From Histomonas meleagridis (lineage: Eukaryota > Parabasalia > Tritrichomonadida > Dientamoebidae): 64,000 nucleotides of DNA. Numbering within the stretch: position 1 is the stretch's first letter; each line of letters starts with the position of its first letter. The stretch covers positions 62,001 to 126,000 of the forward strand of contig WSYJ01000052.1 in assembly GCA_020186115.1 (NCBI GenBank). The letters are read 5' to 3'. Shown here piece by piece: positions 1-11,900 of the stretch. A model generated the notes under the pieces. That model made no database searches and was not told where the DNA came from. It saw only the letters and a program-made list of their open reading frames with translations. Made by a program: the position numbers and the translations under genes.

Positions 1-12
1 AAAGGTCCACCA

Positions 13-3000
13 ATGTCAAATCAAAATCAAAATTATAAATTTTATACTCCATTAGACATAGCTCAAACAACCAAAAACCAACAAATTATTGATTTTCTTC
101 TTTCTAACAATGCATATCCATCTCTTCATGCATCTATTATCAACAAAGATTATCGTTGTTTATCATATCATTTATTTTCCAAAAAGTCATCCAAAGATCT
201 AGATATTCGTTCACCAAACACGGGTTGTACAGCGTTACATCTTGCTGCATATTTTGGTAATTATCAATTTTGTAATTCCTTATTAGAGTCAGGAGCCTCA
301 GCAGATGTTGAAGACAAGTATCATATGACTCCACTTGATTACTCCATTGTTACAAATTCGTACAACACGTTTACAGTCATCTCTCAATATACATGCCAGA
401 AATATTTGACAAAGTCATTTTTCATCGCATCAGACTTAAACCGTTTACAGTTTTATTCGCCGTTAGAGCGGTTAATCGATGACTTAACGTACTCCAACGA
501 TGACGATGAGATTTTATTTGTCCATTTAATTAAGCGAAATCTTAGTCAATATATATCTCCATTATTAACGCTTCCATGTAATTTAGAACAGAAAGATAAA
601 AATGGAACTACATTTTTTCATTATTGTGGATTATTACCAAACAATTCCACGTTAATTGAACAATTAGAACAAAAGAAACAATTTGATTATAATTGTAAAG
701 ATCGAAATGGGTTAATACCATATACATATGCCGCGCGACTTAATAATTATTCGATGATCAAACAACTTAAAGAGAAATCTGATTTAAATTACATTGATTC
801 ATATGGAATGTCACCGATACTTTATACATTATTTGATGAATCACGAACATTATTAACATTACCTACTAACAAATTCCAAAAGTTTACAATTAATGTTAAA
901 GAATTAGTTCGAACACTTCAAGTCAAGAACTCGAAAATATTATTTTATAATTATAATCAAAACGAAGAAATTAATTATGAATGTGAAACCATAACAATGT
1001 TTTCTAACTCATATCAAACGGCATTAACATCCTCGACAATTGATTTATTCTTAAAGAAAACTAATGGTATATTATATGGTGGAACAATATTACATGCAGC
1101 GATATTATTTGGTGTTAATAGTGGAAACATTGCCAAATATTATAATGAATTAATTAATGTACCGAATGATTTAGGTCAAACTCCATTACAATTTGCGGCG
1201 TTAATACGTCGCGCAGATATAGTTGCAGTATTAATTAATTTAAATGCGAATTTGTTCTTAAAAGATAATAATGGAAATTCATTATTTCATTTTGTAGATG
1301 ATCCATTAGTCTTTAAATTTGTTAATGATATCACGAAGAATGTATATATTAATGATGAATATATAAATAATGAAGGAGAAACGCCTATACATATTGCATG
1401 TAAGAATAATAGTATTGATATATTAAAATGTTTTATAAAGATAATTAATGATTATACAGTATTATCATTACCTGATAAAAAAGGTTTAACGCCTTTAGAT
1501 TATGCATTTAAAACACATTCGAATGAATGTATTGATTTCTTACATTCATTTGGTGTAGAGAACTTATTAATAAATGCAATTAAAAATAATGATATTAAAT
1601 TAGTGAAAGAATTAGTAAAAAATAATTATTCAATTAACTCTTGTGATCGTGGGTTATTTACTCCTTTACATATTTCAATACAACAACAAAACTTAGAAAT
1701 TACTAAATTCTTACTCGATCAAAATGCTGATATTAATGCTAAAACTACAAAAGGTTTTACGCCATTACATATTGCAGCACAACAAAACAATTATGAGTTA
1801 TGTTATTTATTATTATCGAGAAATATAAAATTAAATGATTTCAAACAAGATGAACAACCTTATTTATTATCTACTGATCCAAAAATTATTATATTTTTAT
1901 GTCATTATTGGAAACGACAATTTCTTGGAAATATTTTTTTAGATTTTATTACACAAACACAAAAAATGATTGGTTATATAAAGATTAATACATTTGAAAT
2001 AATAAAACTTACTGATAAAGATAATAAAAATTATAACTTTTTACATAACTTTGAAGATGTTATCCAAAACATCGAATTCATTACTAATCGAATTCGTAAT
2101 TATGGTATACGTTCTACACATAATAAATATAATTATATTGATTCGATTCATCATTTATTAATGATATTAAATGTAATTGATTTACAACAATATATTAATC
2201 AATTTGAGAAAAGTATCGAAAACTCTATAAATTATTTCGTAAGTATTGAAGATTCGACGTTATCAATACTACAAATTATATTTGTTTTTATATTCCCATT
2301 AAAGTTCATACAATTAATAACTTCATTTTTAATGATATTAAAACAATTTTTAATACCTGAAATAGATAACATTAATTTATATGATTCGATTCTAGATAAA
2401 TATAAAGAAATTTCACATAAAATTCGTTCGTGTATAAATCTTTCACAACAATTATTAATGAATAATTTAATAAATCCTTTAGATAAAGAAATTATATCTA
2501 AATCGTGTATAGGGCAATTAACAACATTTTGTTTCGGTATAATAAGAAAAGTGAATAATAAACCTCAATGTGTATTAACGCCACAACAATACATAAGTTT
2601 AAAGAATATTTTCGGTGATGAGTTCGAACTTCCACGTTTAATACCTTTTACTAAAGGTGAACATATTCGAATATATATAAAAGGTTTAAATTTGTTGATA
2701 ATGTCATCAAAGGATTCATTCATAATCCCTTTGTTCTTCGTGAACATTATTAATAAAAAAGGTTCTTATATAATAATGTCCCCAATCGGTTCATTAAAAT
2801 TAGTAATCGATAAAAATAATCAAAACGATTACTTTTTGGATTACGTTTTGACTTTCTTGAAATTCGTCGTAGAAAGATACGAATATGGAGAGTCGGCAAA
2901 TAATAAAAATAATATGAGCGAAAACTTCTTCGAATGTGCTGTGGCATATAGAGAAAGAGGTAAACAAATTGTACAGTTCGGTACAATGATTGTGAAGGCG

Positions 3001-3129
3001 GCCGAAAAAGAAGACTGCTTCGACGCGTGCTTCGCTCATTTAAGAGAAATGTTGACAGCCGAACTTGTGTACTTTAATATAAGAGTAGCAAAGAAAATGA
3101 ATACGCTGAGGGAATTGACGGTAATATGA
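13..3129 (+). CDS. Large ankyrin repeat protein
   Basis: 1038-residue protein with divergent ankyrin repeats through roughly the first 620 residues. Recognisable cores include GCTALHLAAYFGNYQF near residue 70, GQTPLQFAALIRRADIV near 393, GETPIHIACKNNSIDIL near 455 and GFTPLHIAAQQNN near 580. The last 400 residues are not ankyrin-like. They are rich in Ile, Asn and Phe and include a strongly hydrophobic stretch near residues 755-790 that could be a membrane or buried helix. Ankyrin repeats bind other proteins; the partner is unknown. The frame is open back to base 1, so the true start may lie outside the window, although ATG at 13 is plausible. Ankyrin genes are massively expanded in trichomonads. 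Third codon positions are almost all A or T. Confidence 0.85.
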   Translation: MSNQNQNYKFYTPLDIAQTTKNQQIIDFLLSNNAYPSLHASIINKDYRCLSYHLFSKKSSKDLDIRSPNTGCTALHLAAYFGNYQFCNSLLESGASADVEDKYHMTPLDYSIVTNSYNTFTVISQYTCQKYLTKSFFIASDLNRLQFYSPLERLIDDLTYSNDDDEILFVHLIKRNLSQYISPLLTLPCNLEQKDKNGTTFFHYCGLLPNNSTLIEQLEQKKQFDYNCKDRNGLIPYTYAARLNNYSMIKQLKEKSDLNYIDSYGMSPILYTLFDESRTLLTLPTNKFQKFTINVKELVRTLQVKNSKILFYNYNQNEEINYECETITMFSNSYQTALTSSTIDLFLKKTNGILYGGTILHAAILFGVNSGNIAKYYNELINVPNDLGQTPLQFAALIRRADIVAVLINLNANLFLKDNNGNSLFHFVDDPLVFKFVNDITKNVYINDEYINNEGETPIHIACKNNSIDILKCFIKIINDYTVLSLPDKKGLTPLDYAFKTHSNECIDFLHSFGVENLLINAIKNNDIKLVKELVKNNYSINSCDRGLFTPLHISIQQQNLEITKFLLDQNADINAKTTKGFTPLHIAAQQNNYELCYLLLSRNIKLNDFKQDEQPYLLSTDPKIIIFLCHYWKRQFLGNIFLDFITQTQKMIGYIKINTFEIIKLTDKDNKNYNFLHNFEDVIQNIEFITNRIRNYGIRSTHNKYNYIDSIHHLLMILNVIDLQQYINQFEKSIENSINYFVSIEDSTLSILQIIFVFIFPLKFIQLITSFLMILKQFLIPEIDNINLYDSILDKYKEISHKIRSCINLSQQLLMNNLINPLDKEIISKSCIGQLTTFCFGIIRKVNNKPQCVLTPQQYISLKNIFGDEFELPRLIPFTKGEHIRIYIKGLNLLIMSSKDSFIIPLFFVNIINKKGSYIIMSPIGSLKLVIDKNNQNDYFLDYVLTFLKFVVERYEYGESANNKNNMSENFFECAVAYRERGKQIVQFGTMIVKAAEKEDCFDACFAHLREMLTAELVYFNIRVAKKMNTLRELTVI

Positions 3130-3632
3130 AATTAATAAATATTTGGTGTAAGAGAAAATTAAATTTTTGTAATATAAAAAAGAGTAGTGTAAAAGAAAAA
3201 AAAATCAGTTGTCAATCATTTTAATTTTTTGAAAATATTAAAACATAGTAAGGACATCAATTGCATAATTTATTGATTTTCCTCCATTTCCGATGATAAT
3301 ATTGATCCCTACATATATAAAAATATATTTTATCAGTTTAAAATGATTTTATTAATTTACATTTAGATAAAAATGAAATTAATTTTACTCTTATTAAAAA
3401 ATTTAAAATAATTTTCCTATTATAAATAATGTTTATGTTTTTCTAATAATTTTCAAAATATATATAGAAAGAGAAATTTTTTATAATAATAATCGAATTT
3501 TAATTCATAAATCAGCAATTTAATCTTTGAAATAGAAAAAAAAATATTTTCTCAATGAATTTTGCAAATATTCAAATACTGACTATTATAATGATTTTTT
3601 AATGATCATATAATAATATTACAAATAGTTTA
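3130..3632. other. Intergenic, AT-rich, no feature seen
   Basis: AT-rich spacer between two convergent genes. It shows poly-A and poly-T runs but no open frame, repeat or structured element that I can support. Confidence 0.6.
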
Positions 3633-4247
3633 TTACAAAATCATGTGAAGCATTCTAAACACAGGTGCAGACAACTTACTTACCAAAAACGTGAAGAAAG
3701 GCGCGGTCACAATGATTGCGACCATTCGATATATCGCAAGTCCGCCGTATATTCCTTTAAATGTTTTATTTACTTTTTCTTCAGCAAGAGGCGAATCGTA
3801 CCAATTGCCAAAGTCTCTTTTGGACTTATTTAACATGTACGACATCGGAAGTGCAAATGTCGTGATGAAAAGTGATGAACCAAGAATAATTAAACATAAA
3901 ATTAGAATAATTTTGGCACCAAATGCTTTGCTTTTAAGTTGATGCATAATTGCAGTGAAGATAAAACATGATACAAATACAAGAAATGTGGAAATATAAA
4001 AAAAAATATCTGTTGAAAGTGTAATGCGAATAAAAATAGTTGCCCATGTAGAAACAGTAGGTGGCATGGTAAGAATAACTATATAAGCAATTGCACAACC
4101 GGCAAGAAACATGTGAAAAATTGCAACAAAATCAATAAAAATTCGAAGCCCATTAAAAATACTTTTAGAAACTTCTTTGGCAATACGGTAATCTTCTGAT
4201 GTAGGTTCATTTATTGTCATTTGTGCAAAATTTAATTGGCGAATCAT
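3633..4247 (-). CDS. Four-helix integral membrane protein, unknown function
   Basis: 204-residue protein with about four hydrophobic segments: residues near 33-58, 75-100, 110-135 and 170-192. The N-terminus (about 30 residues) is polar and probably cytoplasmic. A loop before the last helix carries an acidic and basic NKSKRDFGNWYDSPLAEEK segment. I do not recognise the family; the architecture could suit a small tetraspan scaffold or an ER or vacuole membrane protein. The start is the ATG complement at 4245-4247, preceded on the gene strand by the palindromic GTCACTTTT element at 4295-4314. The neighbours give no functional hint. Confidence 0.75.
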   Translation of the reverse strand: MIRQLNFAQMTINEPTSEDYRIAKEVSKSIFNGLRIFIDFVAIFHMFLAGCAIAYIVILTMPPTVSTWATIFIRITLSTDIFFYISTFLVFVSCFIFTAIMHQLKSKAFGAKIILILCLIILGSSLFITTFALPMSYMLNKSKRDFGNWYDSPLAEEKVNKTFKGIYGGLAIYRMVAIIVTAPFFTFLVSKLSAPVFRMLHMIL

Positions 4248-4294
4248 TTTGTCTGTAATCTATAGGATCAAATTCGGAAAAATCGTTTTTTATT

Positions 4295-4314
4295 AAAAGT
4301 GACGTGTCACTTTT
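4295..4314. promoter_or_regulatory. Palindromic GTCACTTTT element
   Basis: Perfect inverted repeat AAAAGTGAC-GT-GTCACTTTT with 9-bp arms and a 2-bp centre, about 50 bp upstream of the membrane-protein start at 4247. The same half-site stands just upstream of other starts in the window, at 12763-12773 before the BEACH gene. TGACACTTTTA-like forms stand at 53104-53113 before eL31 and at 61140-61150 before the SLC35F6-like gene. A regulatory role is inferred from position and recurrence only. Confidence 0.4.
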
Positions 4315-4538
4315 ATGTATTAAAAAAACCGCTTATATGAGGCAACATTTGAATGAAAATTTGGGTTTTCCACAATTTCGAATTGAGTTTCATTGATCAT
4401 TTCATTTCACATGGGCAAAAGCTTAAATCAAACAATATACTCATATGAATGGAAGATATAATTTTTAATGAAACAAAGTATTTTTAGTTTAAATGAAGGA
4501 ATATTCATATTTTTTTTTTTAATTTAATAATTAGTCAC

Positions 4539-5700
4539 ATGACATGTTCATCATTTATTGTCCATAATAACAATTGTATTATATATTTTGATTTTATAAA
4601 AGAAATTGAAACATATGAAAAAAAAAATAACAATATTAATGTATATATTAAAACCTTAGAAAAATATAATACGCATGAATCTCCAGGAGAATATGATTGC
4701 ACAAAATTCAAGCGAACGTAATATCTCCAAAAATCAAGAAATTCCTTATTTTGAAGTTAGACCATGTAATTGCATTGAAGAAGAATTTTGTTGTAGGTCA
4801 TGAAAAAATTTCAAAAAGCATAATACAAAATTATTTTGAACTTTCCAAGAATGATTGGGAACTTCATAAGAAGTTAATTAAAGAAGGAGTTAATCCAAAT
4901 GAAATTGCGAAAATAATTCGAATTGATGAAATAGAAAAACTTCAAGAATTATCATCACAAAATGATTTTGACTTTATTCAAACAATTGAGCCATCATTTT
5001 ATGAAAGATGTTCATTCATTAATGAAGAAAATGTTACGTTAATTGATTATGCAGCATTTTTTTCTTCAGTTAATTTTATTAAATATTTACTTATAAATGA
5101 AGCAGATGTGAATTACACAGGTAAATATGCAAATGCAGGTGGTAATGAAGAAATTATTCTTTTATGCACACAAAATCATTTATCATTTGAAGATGTATAC
5201 GAAACAACAACAGAATTTCATCGAAATGATATCTTTAAATATGATAATTAAATTAAAGAATTAGGAATGTATTGTATTTTTTAGCCATAATTACGAAATT
5301 ATTAAATTTTTAATTGAAAAAGGAATGAAAATTGATTCTAATATTATTGGTGAATCAACAAGAAATGGAAATATTTTCTTTCAAAATATCAATTACTGAA
5401 CTATTATTTTAATTTATTCTTCAGTGTCAAGAAACATCGATCTTGTTAAATATATTCTGGAGCATAAAGAAATTAATATCAATGCAAAAGATATTTATAT
5501 AATTTATTCGAATTTTATATTTTTTCTAATATTTCAAAAATTCTTTTGAAAATCATTTAAATTATTATGTACAGCACTTATTGTTGCATCTTTAGAAGAT
5601 CACATAGATATAAGGAACTGATATTAATACTAAAGATAATATTCGTATGTTTTTTCTGTTATTACGAATTAATATTTAGGAAATTTTTAAATTATTTTTG
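4539..5700 (+). pseudogene. Decayed DUF3447-type ankyrin gene
   Basis: Fragments of one ankyrin gene lie in different frames. An N-terminal piece at 4539-4721 is followed in another frame by 4700-5251, containing the trichomonad-typical run from SFYERCSFI through TLIDYAAFFSSVNFIKYLL. Further repeats at about 5283-5345, 5425-5490 (DLVKYILEHKEININAKD) and 5570-5600 (TALIVAS) follow. Frames change repeatedly and stops intervene. Between successive repeats there are about 70-80 noncoding AT-rich bases placed immediately after the Asn-Ala-Lys-Asp motif that normally ends a repeat. The 4697 frame begins with TTG, not ATG. It cannot encode a full protein as it stands. Confidence 0.7.
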
Positions 5701-5714
5701 GGCATCACTTATGT

Positions 5715-5933
5715 TTGCATCTGTCTAGTACGAAGAAAGTTATAATATCAAGTGTTGAAGAAATAATTCAAAGTGCATTTGCTCAATGGCCTTATTTGAC
5801 AGCTGTTCAAATCGGAAGTTCATTCATTCGAATTTCAGCATATGCATTTAATTCATGTCCTAAATTAACAGATGTGCAATTTGGTGATGATTTAGAAACA
5901 ATATATAATCTTTGCAATAAAAGTGATAGTTGA
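5715..5933 (+). pseudogene. BspA-like leucine-rich repeat fragment
   Basis: 72 codons resembling the LRR_5 (BspA) repeat. The pattern Ser-Val-Glu-Glu-Ile-Ile-Gln-Ser-Ala-Phe is followed by LTAVQIGSSFIRISAYAFNSCPKLTDVQFGDDL, i.e. the AFxxCxxLxxVxxG spacing. There is no signal peptide, membrane anchor or ATG-led full gene. It sits between the broken ankyrin gene and the end of the BEACH gene and looks like debris from a surface-protein gene family. Confidence 0.65.
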
Positions 5934-5984
5934 CATTTTAACATGAAAAAAATTAAAAAGAAAATATTTTTATATATTACATCA

Positions 5985-8900
5985 TTAATTTTCGCTATTA
6001 CAACTTTCATCGTATACATAAATTATATTATTTCTATTTTCAGCATAGATTTTTGTAATCGGCAGCGAACTAATTTCGAATTTTTTCACAATTTCAAATT
6101 CGCTTGTCTCGAAACTTACTTTAACCAAATTTACAGCGCCATTTTCCATTCCGAGCACAATTATCTTATCGAAAATGGAATATCCGACGCTTGTTAAAGC
6201 GAACGAATTAATTTTTGTCTCAAAGCTCATTTTTCTCACAAAAAATCCATTAAATGTAAATTGGTACAAACAATTATCATCAAAAACAAACAAATTATCA
6301 CTATCATTATCAATGATTAAATCTCTAACATTTGTTATATTAATTGACGCGATTTTAATTTCATTTACAAACGACCAAATAATTATCTCATTAACACAAA
6401 CAGTGAAACATAACAAATGATTCTCATTTAATATCGAAAACTTAGGGCAAATAAATGTAACTTTTGATATTAATTCAACTAATTGTGAAGTTTGTTCATA
6501 ACGCATTCGTAAAATTAATACATCTGATAAAGTTGTAGTTATCGATAAAAACATATAATTCTCAGAAAATGAATAATTTCGAATAAACATGAAAAATGGT
6601 GACTTAATCTTTGTGGAAAAAATTAATATTGAAGATTGATTTTCGATTACTTCGACTTTAATTTTCGGCTTCCTATCAATTTTCTGGTTCAACTGAATTT
6701 TGAATTGGTTCACGTCAAGTTTTTGAATTTCCTTTGAAATTTTATGTTTTTCAGTGAAAATTTGAAGCGGTACTTGGCCGCATGTAATCATCCAATTGTG
6801 CACGTTATCGAAGTTCTCTTTGTTGTTATTAATATCATAATAAGACAATGGGTTAAAAACGTTTAAGTTTTCAACGGCGTTATCACCTTTTTGATTTATA
6901 CCGAACACCAAATCTATCCAATTATTCAAATTTGTTCTAATGTAATTATTTTCAAGAACATATCTATGATATTCTATGAAGCGAAACACATCCTTAGACC
7001 AATGTGGTAATTCTATTTTATATTTATTACCGTCGTCCAAGATAAACTCATTTAAGTTGATGAAAATCTCAGGAAACGAATACATCTCAGGCGAGAACTC
7101 ACACGTTTTTGATTTCAAAATGGAAAAAGAAGTCGGAATCGACGTCAAAAATCGTTTTTGTTTATCCCATCCTTTGTTTACATCCCATTGATGCAAACAG
7201 AATGGCGGCATACAAGTTAACATTGTACAAATGATTAAAGGGTTTGATAAATTTTCTGATTGATGATAATGTTGATTATTAAATGTGTTTTGAAGTTTTT
7301 CTTTTGTAATTTCTGTTTGGTTCACGTAAAAAATCGGGACTTTTAAGTTACGAATATTTGTAATTAAATTTGATTCGTTTAATTCCTTTTGTAAGTTAAT
7401 TATTAAACGTGGAAATATTGGATATGAACATAAATCATCAAATGTTCGATTCGACATTACATTAATTTGCATTAAGTATTGGAAATTTGATATTTCCGTG
7501 TTTAGCCATTTATTTAATTCATTATTATTTTGTTGGTTTAAGAATAAAAATGAATTAATTTTATTGAAATTTATAATTTCATTATTAAAGAATTCTAATA
7601 TGAACGAACTTGAATTTATTGTTTGTATTTGATATGAATTAGGATTCGATGCAAATATATATTTGTTGATATGTAATATGTCTTCTTCTTTTACTTTTAT
7701 AATGAAATTTCCACAGAAAAGTGAATATTTACCATAATCATTTTGTAATATGGACTCAATTAATATGTTCGATATTGGTTCATGAATTAATTCGATATCA
7801 TTTTGTTCATTAATTTTGGAATTTAATAAAATTTTCAAATTATTTCCTTTCTTAAATAATATCGAAGGTATACATAGTTCTAATTTAATGAAATTACAAT
7901 TATACATTAAATTATATTTAGGATTTATATTATTAAATATATCAATAAGTGATTTATATTCAAATATTAATGAATTAATATATAAATCATTCGGATATTC
8001 ATTAGAAATGTTTTCAGTTTTAATATAACTTAATTTCATTTGATAATTTTTATATATTATTTGTTGTGTTTCATTGTTTGTATTATTCGGTGAATTTATT
8101 GTATACTTCGAAGGTATTATAATATTACGTGGAATTGTTTGTAACAAATTATTTTGATATAAACGAAATGATTTATGTTCTTCTGTTGATTTAAAGTTAT
8201 AATATTTCGTTATATGATAATATATACGTGTAAAACGTTTTTCATTTTCACGTAAATAAATGTTTGATAATTTATAAAAGTTTTGCAAATAATATAATGA
8301 TTTAATTGATGAAAGAAATATGTTTTGATATAAAATTGGTATTAAATTATCATAAAACAAATTCGTAATTATAATTTTTTGATTTGGTTTATTAAATTGT
8401 TGATAAAATGTTTCGATTTTTTCTTTAATTATGTTCGATATTTCAAATGTTTCAAAGTTTAAATTTAAGTTTAAAAACGTTTCAAATGTTTGTGAGTTAT
8501 TAATAATTTGTAAAAATTGTTTATCATTGTAATCATGATTATTTAATATTTGTTTAACTTTTGGATAAAATTTATCCATGAAATTATTTGTAACGTTATA
8601 TTTATGTTTATAAATTTCGGATAATAAATATATTGCTGAAAATGAATAATTTTTCAAGAAAATTTGTTCGATGTTTAATGAAATGTTATTAAAGAATATA
8701 TTTCGAGTTTCATCATCAATTTTATCTAATGAATTAATCAAAAATATTATATAATATTGTAATGTTATTGCGTTTTGACAAAAGTTTATAATTATTTTTA
8801 TGAATTCTTCATTAACTTCTTTTGATTTCTTATTAAAATAATATAACGTTATATATGATAAACCTTTTATATATGTTTTATCATTAATTTTATTATTATT

Positions 8901-11900
8901 ATTTTTATATATTTTAATTAAAACCTTTTCAATGACTTTCTTTTTAGAGTTTGTAATAATAAATCGTAAATTCTCTTTCGATTTCTTAAAGTTATTTAAA
9001 AAAGTATTTATCATATCATATAAAAACAATTTCAAGAACTTAATATAATTATTTGGATATGGTTTCTTTATTCCGAAATTATTTTCTTTAAATTTATTAA
9101 TGAAATCAAGAAAAATGTTTTTCTTTTGTATTAATAGTAATGTTTGTTCATATGTTTTATCAAATATATTATTTAAACTTTGGATGTCATCAATTAATGG
9201 AATTTTATTTGATGTTATACATTTACCTTTTAAAAAGTTATAGAAATAAGGAATTATATCTTTAAGGAATAAAATTTGTTGTTTATTTTGGAATAGTTTC
9301 AAAATTATATTAAATATTTGTTTCGTATATTCATTTTTAGGTAATTTTGTTATCGATAATAGAAATGTTAACAAAATTGGTAAATATTTCCGATTTTTTA
9401 TATCTAAACTTTGATAATCTTTTTGGAAATCAAATTTTTCACTTATAATTTTACTCATTAAATATGAAAATATTTCTTCTGAAGTAGAAAATCGTTGAGA
9501 AACATAACAAATTAAAGGAATTTGACTTTCGATTTTTTGTACATTATTTAAATACTTCAAAAACAAATGTTTAGCTTTATTTTCATTAACAAATAATGAT
9601 AATATTAATAAATCATTGTTATTAATATATTCTTGATTGTTTTGCGTTTCAAGTTCAAAGATTAAATCGATCATTTTCTCTTGTATTAAATTTTCATCGA
9701 AAAAATGATTCATTATTTCGGATATATTTTCGATTTTTATTGAGTAAATTGGGTTCCAAATATTTGCAATTATAACAAAAGATGAAATTTTTTGGATATT
9801 ATAATTATTAACATGATTTATTATAAATTTCATATAACTTATAATTTTATTAGTTAATTCTTCATTTTGATGATATATCATTAAATTATAATAAAAAGAT
9901 ATAAATTGATTATCAATAATTGTTTCAAATGAAATTGATTTTGACCATTTTTCTAATTTTAACATTAAAATATCCAAAACATTTATTAAAACTTCGATTT
10001 TTAATTCTAATAATAAATTAAAATCAAATAATAAACAGTTTAAACTTGAAGTTTTTTCAAGTTTGAAATCATTTGGTATTTTATTAATAGATTTTAAATA
10101 AAATTTTACATCATTTTCATCACAATTTTTCACATTTTTTTCTAAACTATATAAATAACGTTTGAAATATTTAATTAAACTTGTTCTCTTTATATATAAT
10201 GGGACATAACAAAAAATTATTTGTAAATTTTTTCTTTTTTCATTATCATTAACTATTTCATCGAATATTTCAAATAATAAATAAGAAAATCGAATCTCAT
10301 AAAACAAACTTGAAAATGATAAATAAGGAGAGAAATAATAATTCGATTCATTCTCATTTATATTAATTATATAATCCAATGAATTCATATTAATTTGTTC
10401 TGTTTGTATATTATTTGAATTAGATCCGTAAATTGGATTTTCGATATAATAATGATGAAAAGAAATTTTTTCTTTATTTCCTAAATAACTATTTAAAAAC
10501 ATATTACCTTTACCAGATACAATTAATTTATCATTAAAATATATTCCAATTTTCGAAAATATTCCAGTAGATATAAATGTAATTTTTAACCATTTGTTTA
10601 TAGTGATTTTATATATTGGTTTATTTTGATAATAAATTTGATCATTTTTTATTGATAATTCGATTGAATGGAAATTAACAAAAGTTGTGAATTCATTTGA
10701 TAAATATATAAAATTAATATAAAATATTAATGAATTATAATTTTGATCAATATAAATATATGATTTTTGATTAGGAAAGAATTCATATATTGAATAATTT
10801 TGTTCGATTTTATTAAATAATTTTGGTATTATATTATTTGATTTATTTATTATATATAAAAATGAATTCGTGTCTATAAAGCGTTTAAATATTTGTTCAA
10901 TTAATTCATCGTTTAAATTATTAAAACTTAAATTAAGTTTTTGATATATTGGAAATGAATATTTAAATATTAAATAATAATTATAATATGAATTAGTGTC
11001 GACATTGCTTATGAATGGTATTAATGAAGGAAAATGTATAATTTCATTTGGATTTTCAGTTATAATTAAATTTTTAATTAAGTTTATATCAACTTGAAAT
11101 ATTTTCGATTCTTTTGGTTGTGTTATTATCCAATCATCGAAATAATAATTATTTGGAATTAATAATAAGAAATCTAAAAAGTTTTTAATATAATTATTAA
11201 TAATAGAAAACTTTGATTCTAAAATCGAGAAAACATTCGTAATTTTAAAGTAAAACTTTAAATTTGTTATACTTTTTAATAACTTAAAATAAATATCATA
11301 AAAATCATTGTTTTCTAATGTTAATAATATATATTTCAAAATAATTTTCGAGAAATTATTTGAAATAATTTGTATTAATTTATTATAAATTTCATTATCA
11401 TTTTCATTTTTTAGTTTTAAAATAATATTAAAAATTCGTTCAATTAAATTCATATTTGAATTATTTTTATTTCGTGCTAATAATATTTCGAATATTTGTA
11501 TAAAAGAGTTAAAATTTTTAATGAAGAAAATGATTTGGTTTATATTTATTTCAATAATTAACTTATTAAAGAAATAATTATCTTGAAAAGTATTCGTATC
11601 AAAGTTATATTTATTTAATAATGAATTTAACCATTTAAATATATTCGCATAAACTATATTCGGATCATTATTATTACACAAAAACTCATAAAACTCAACG
11701 TTAACAATCGAAATCGAAAAAATTGAAATTTTTAAAATTTTCGTTAAAATTTTTGTATATAGTTCAAACGCAAGTGGATCATAAAAAACAAACGGTAAAA
11801 ACCAATTTTGTGGGAGAAATTTCATTGGGTTTTGAAGTATTAATTCGGATTTATCTAAGATGTGATTAAGAATTTGTTTCTTAATTCCATTCGAAACATC

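Noticed and set aside
140-334. Minus-strand open frames inside the large ankyrin gene
   Set aside because: By-products of the AT-rich coding sequence on the other strand, without motifs.
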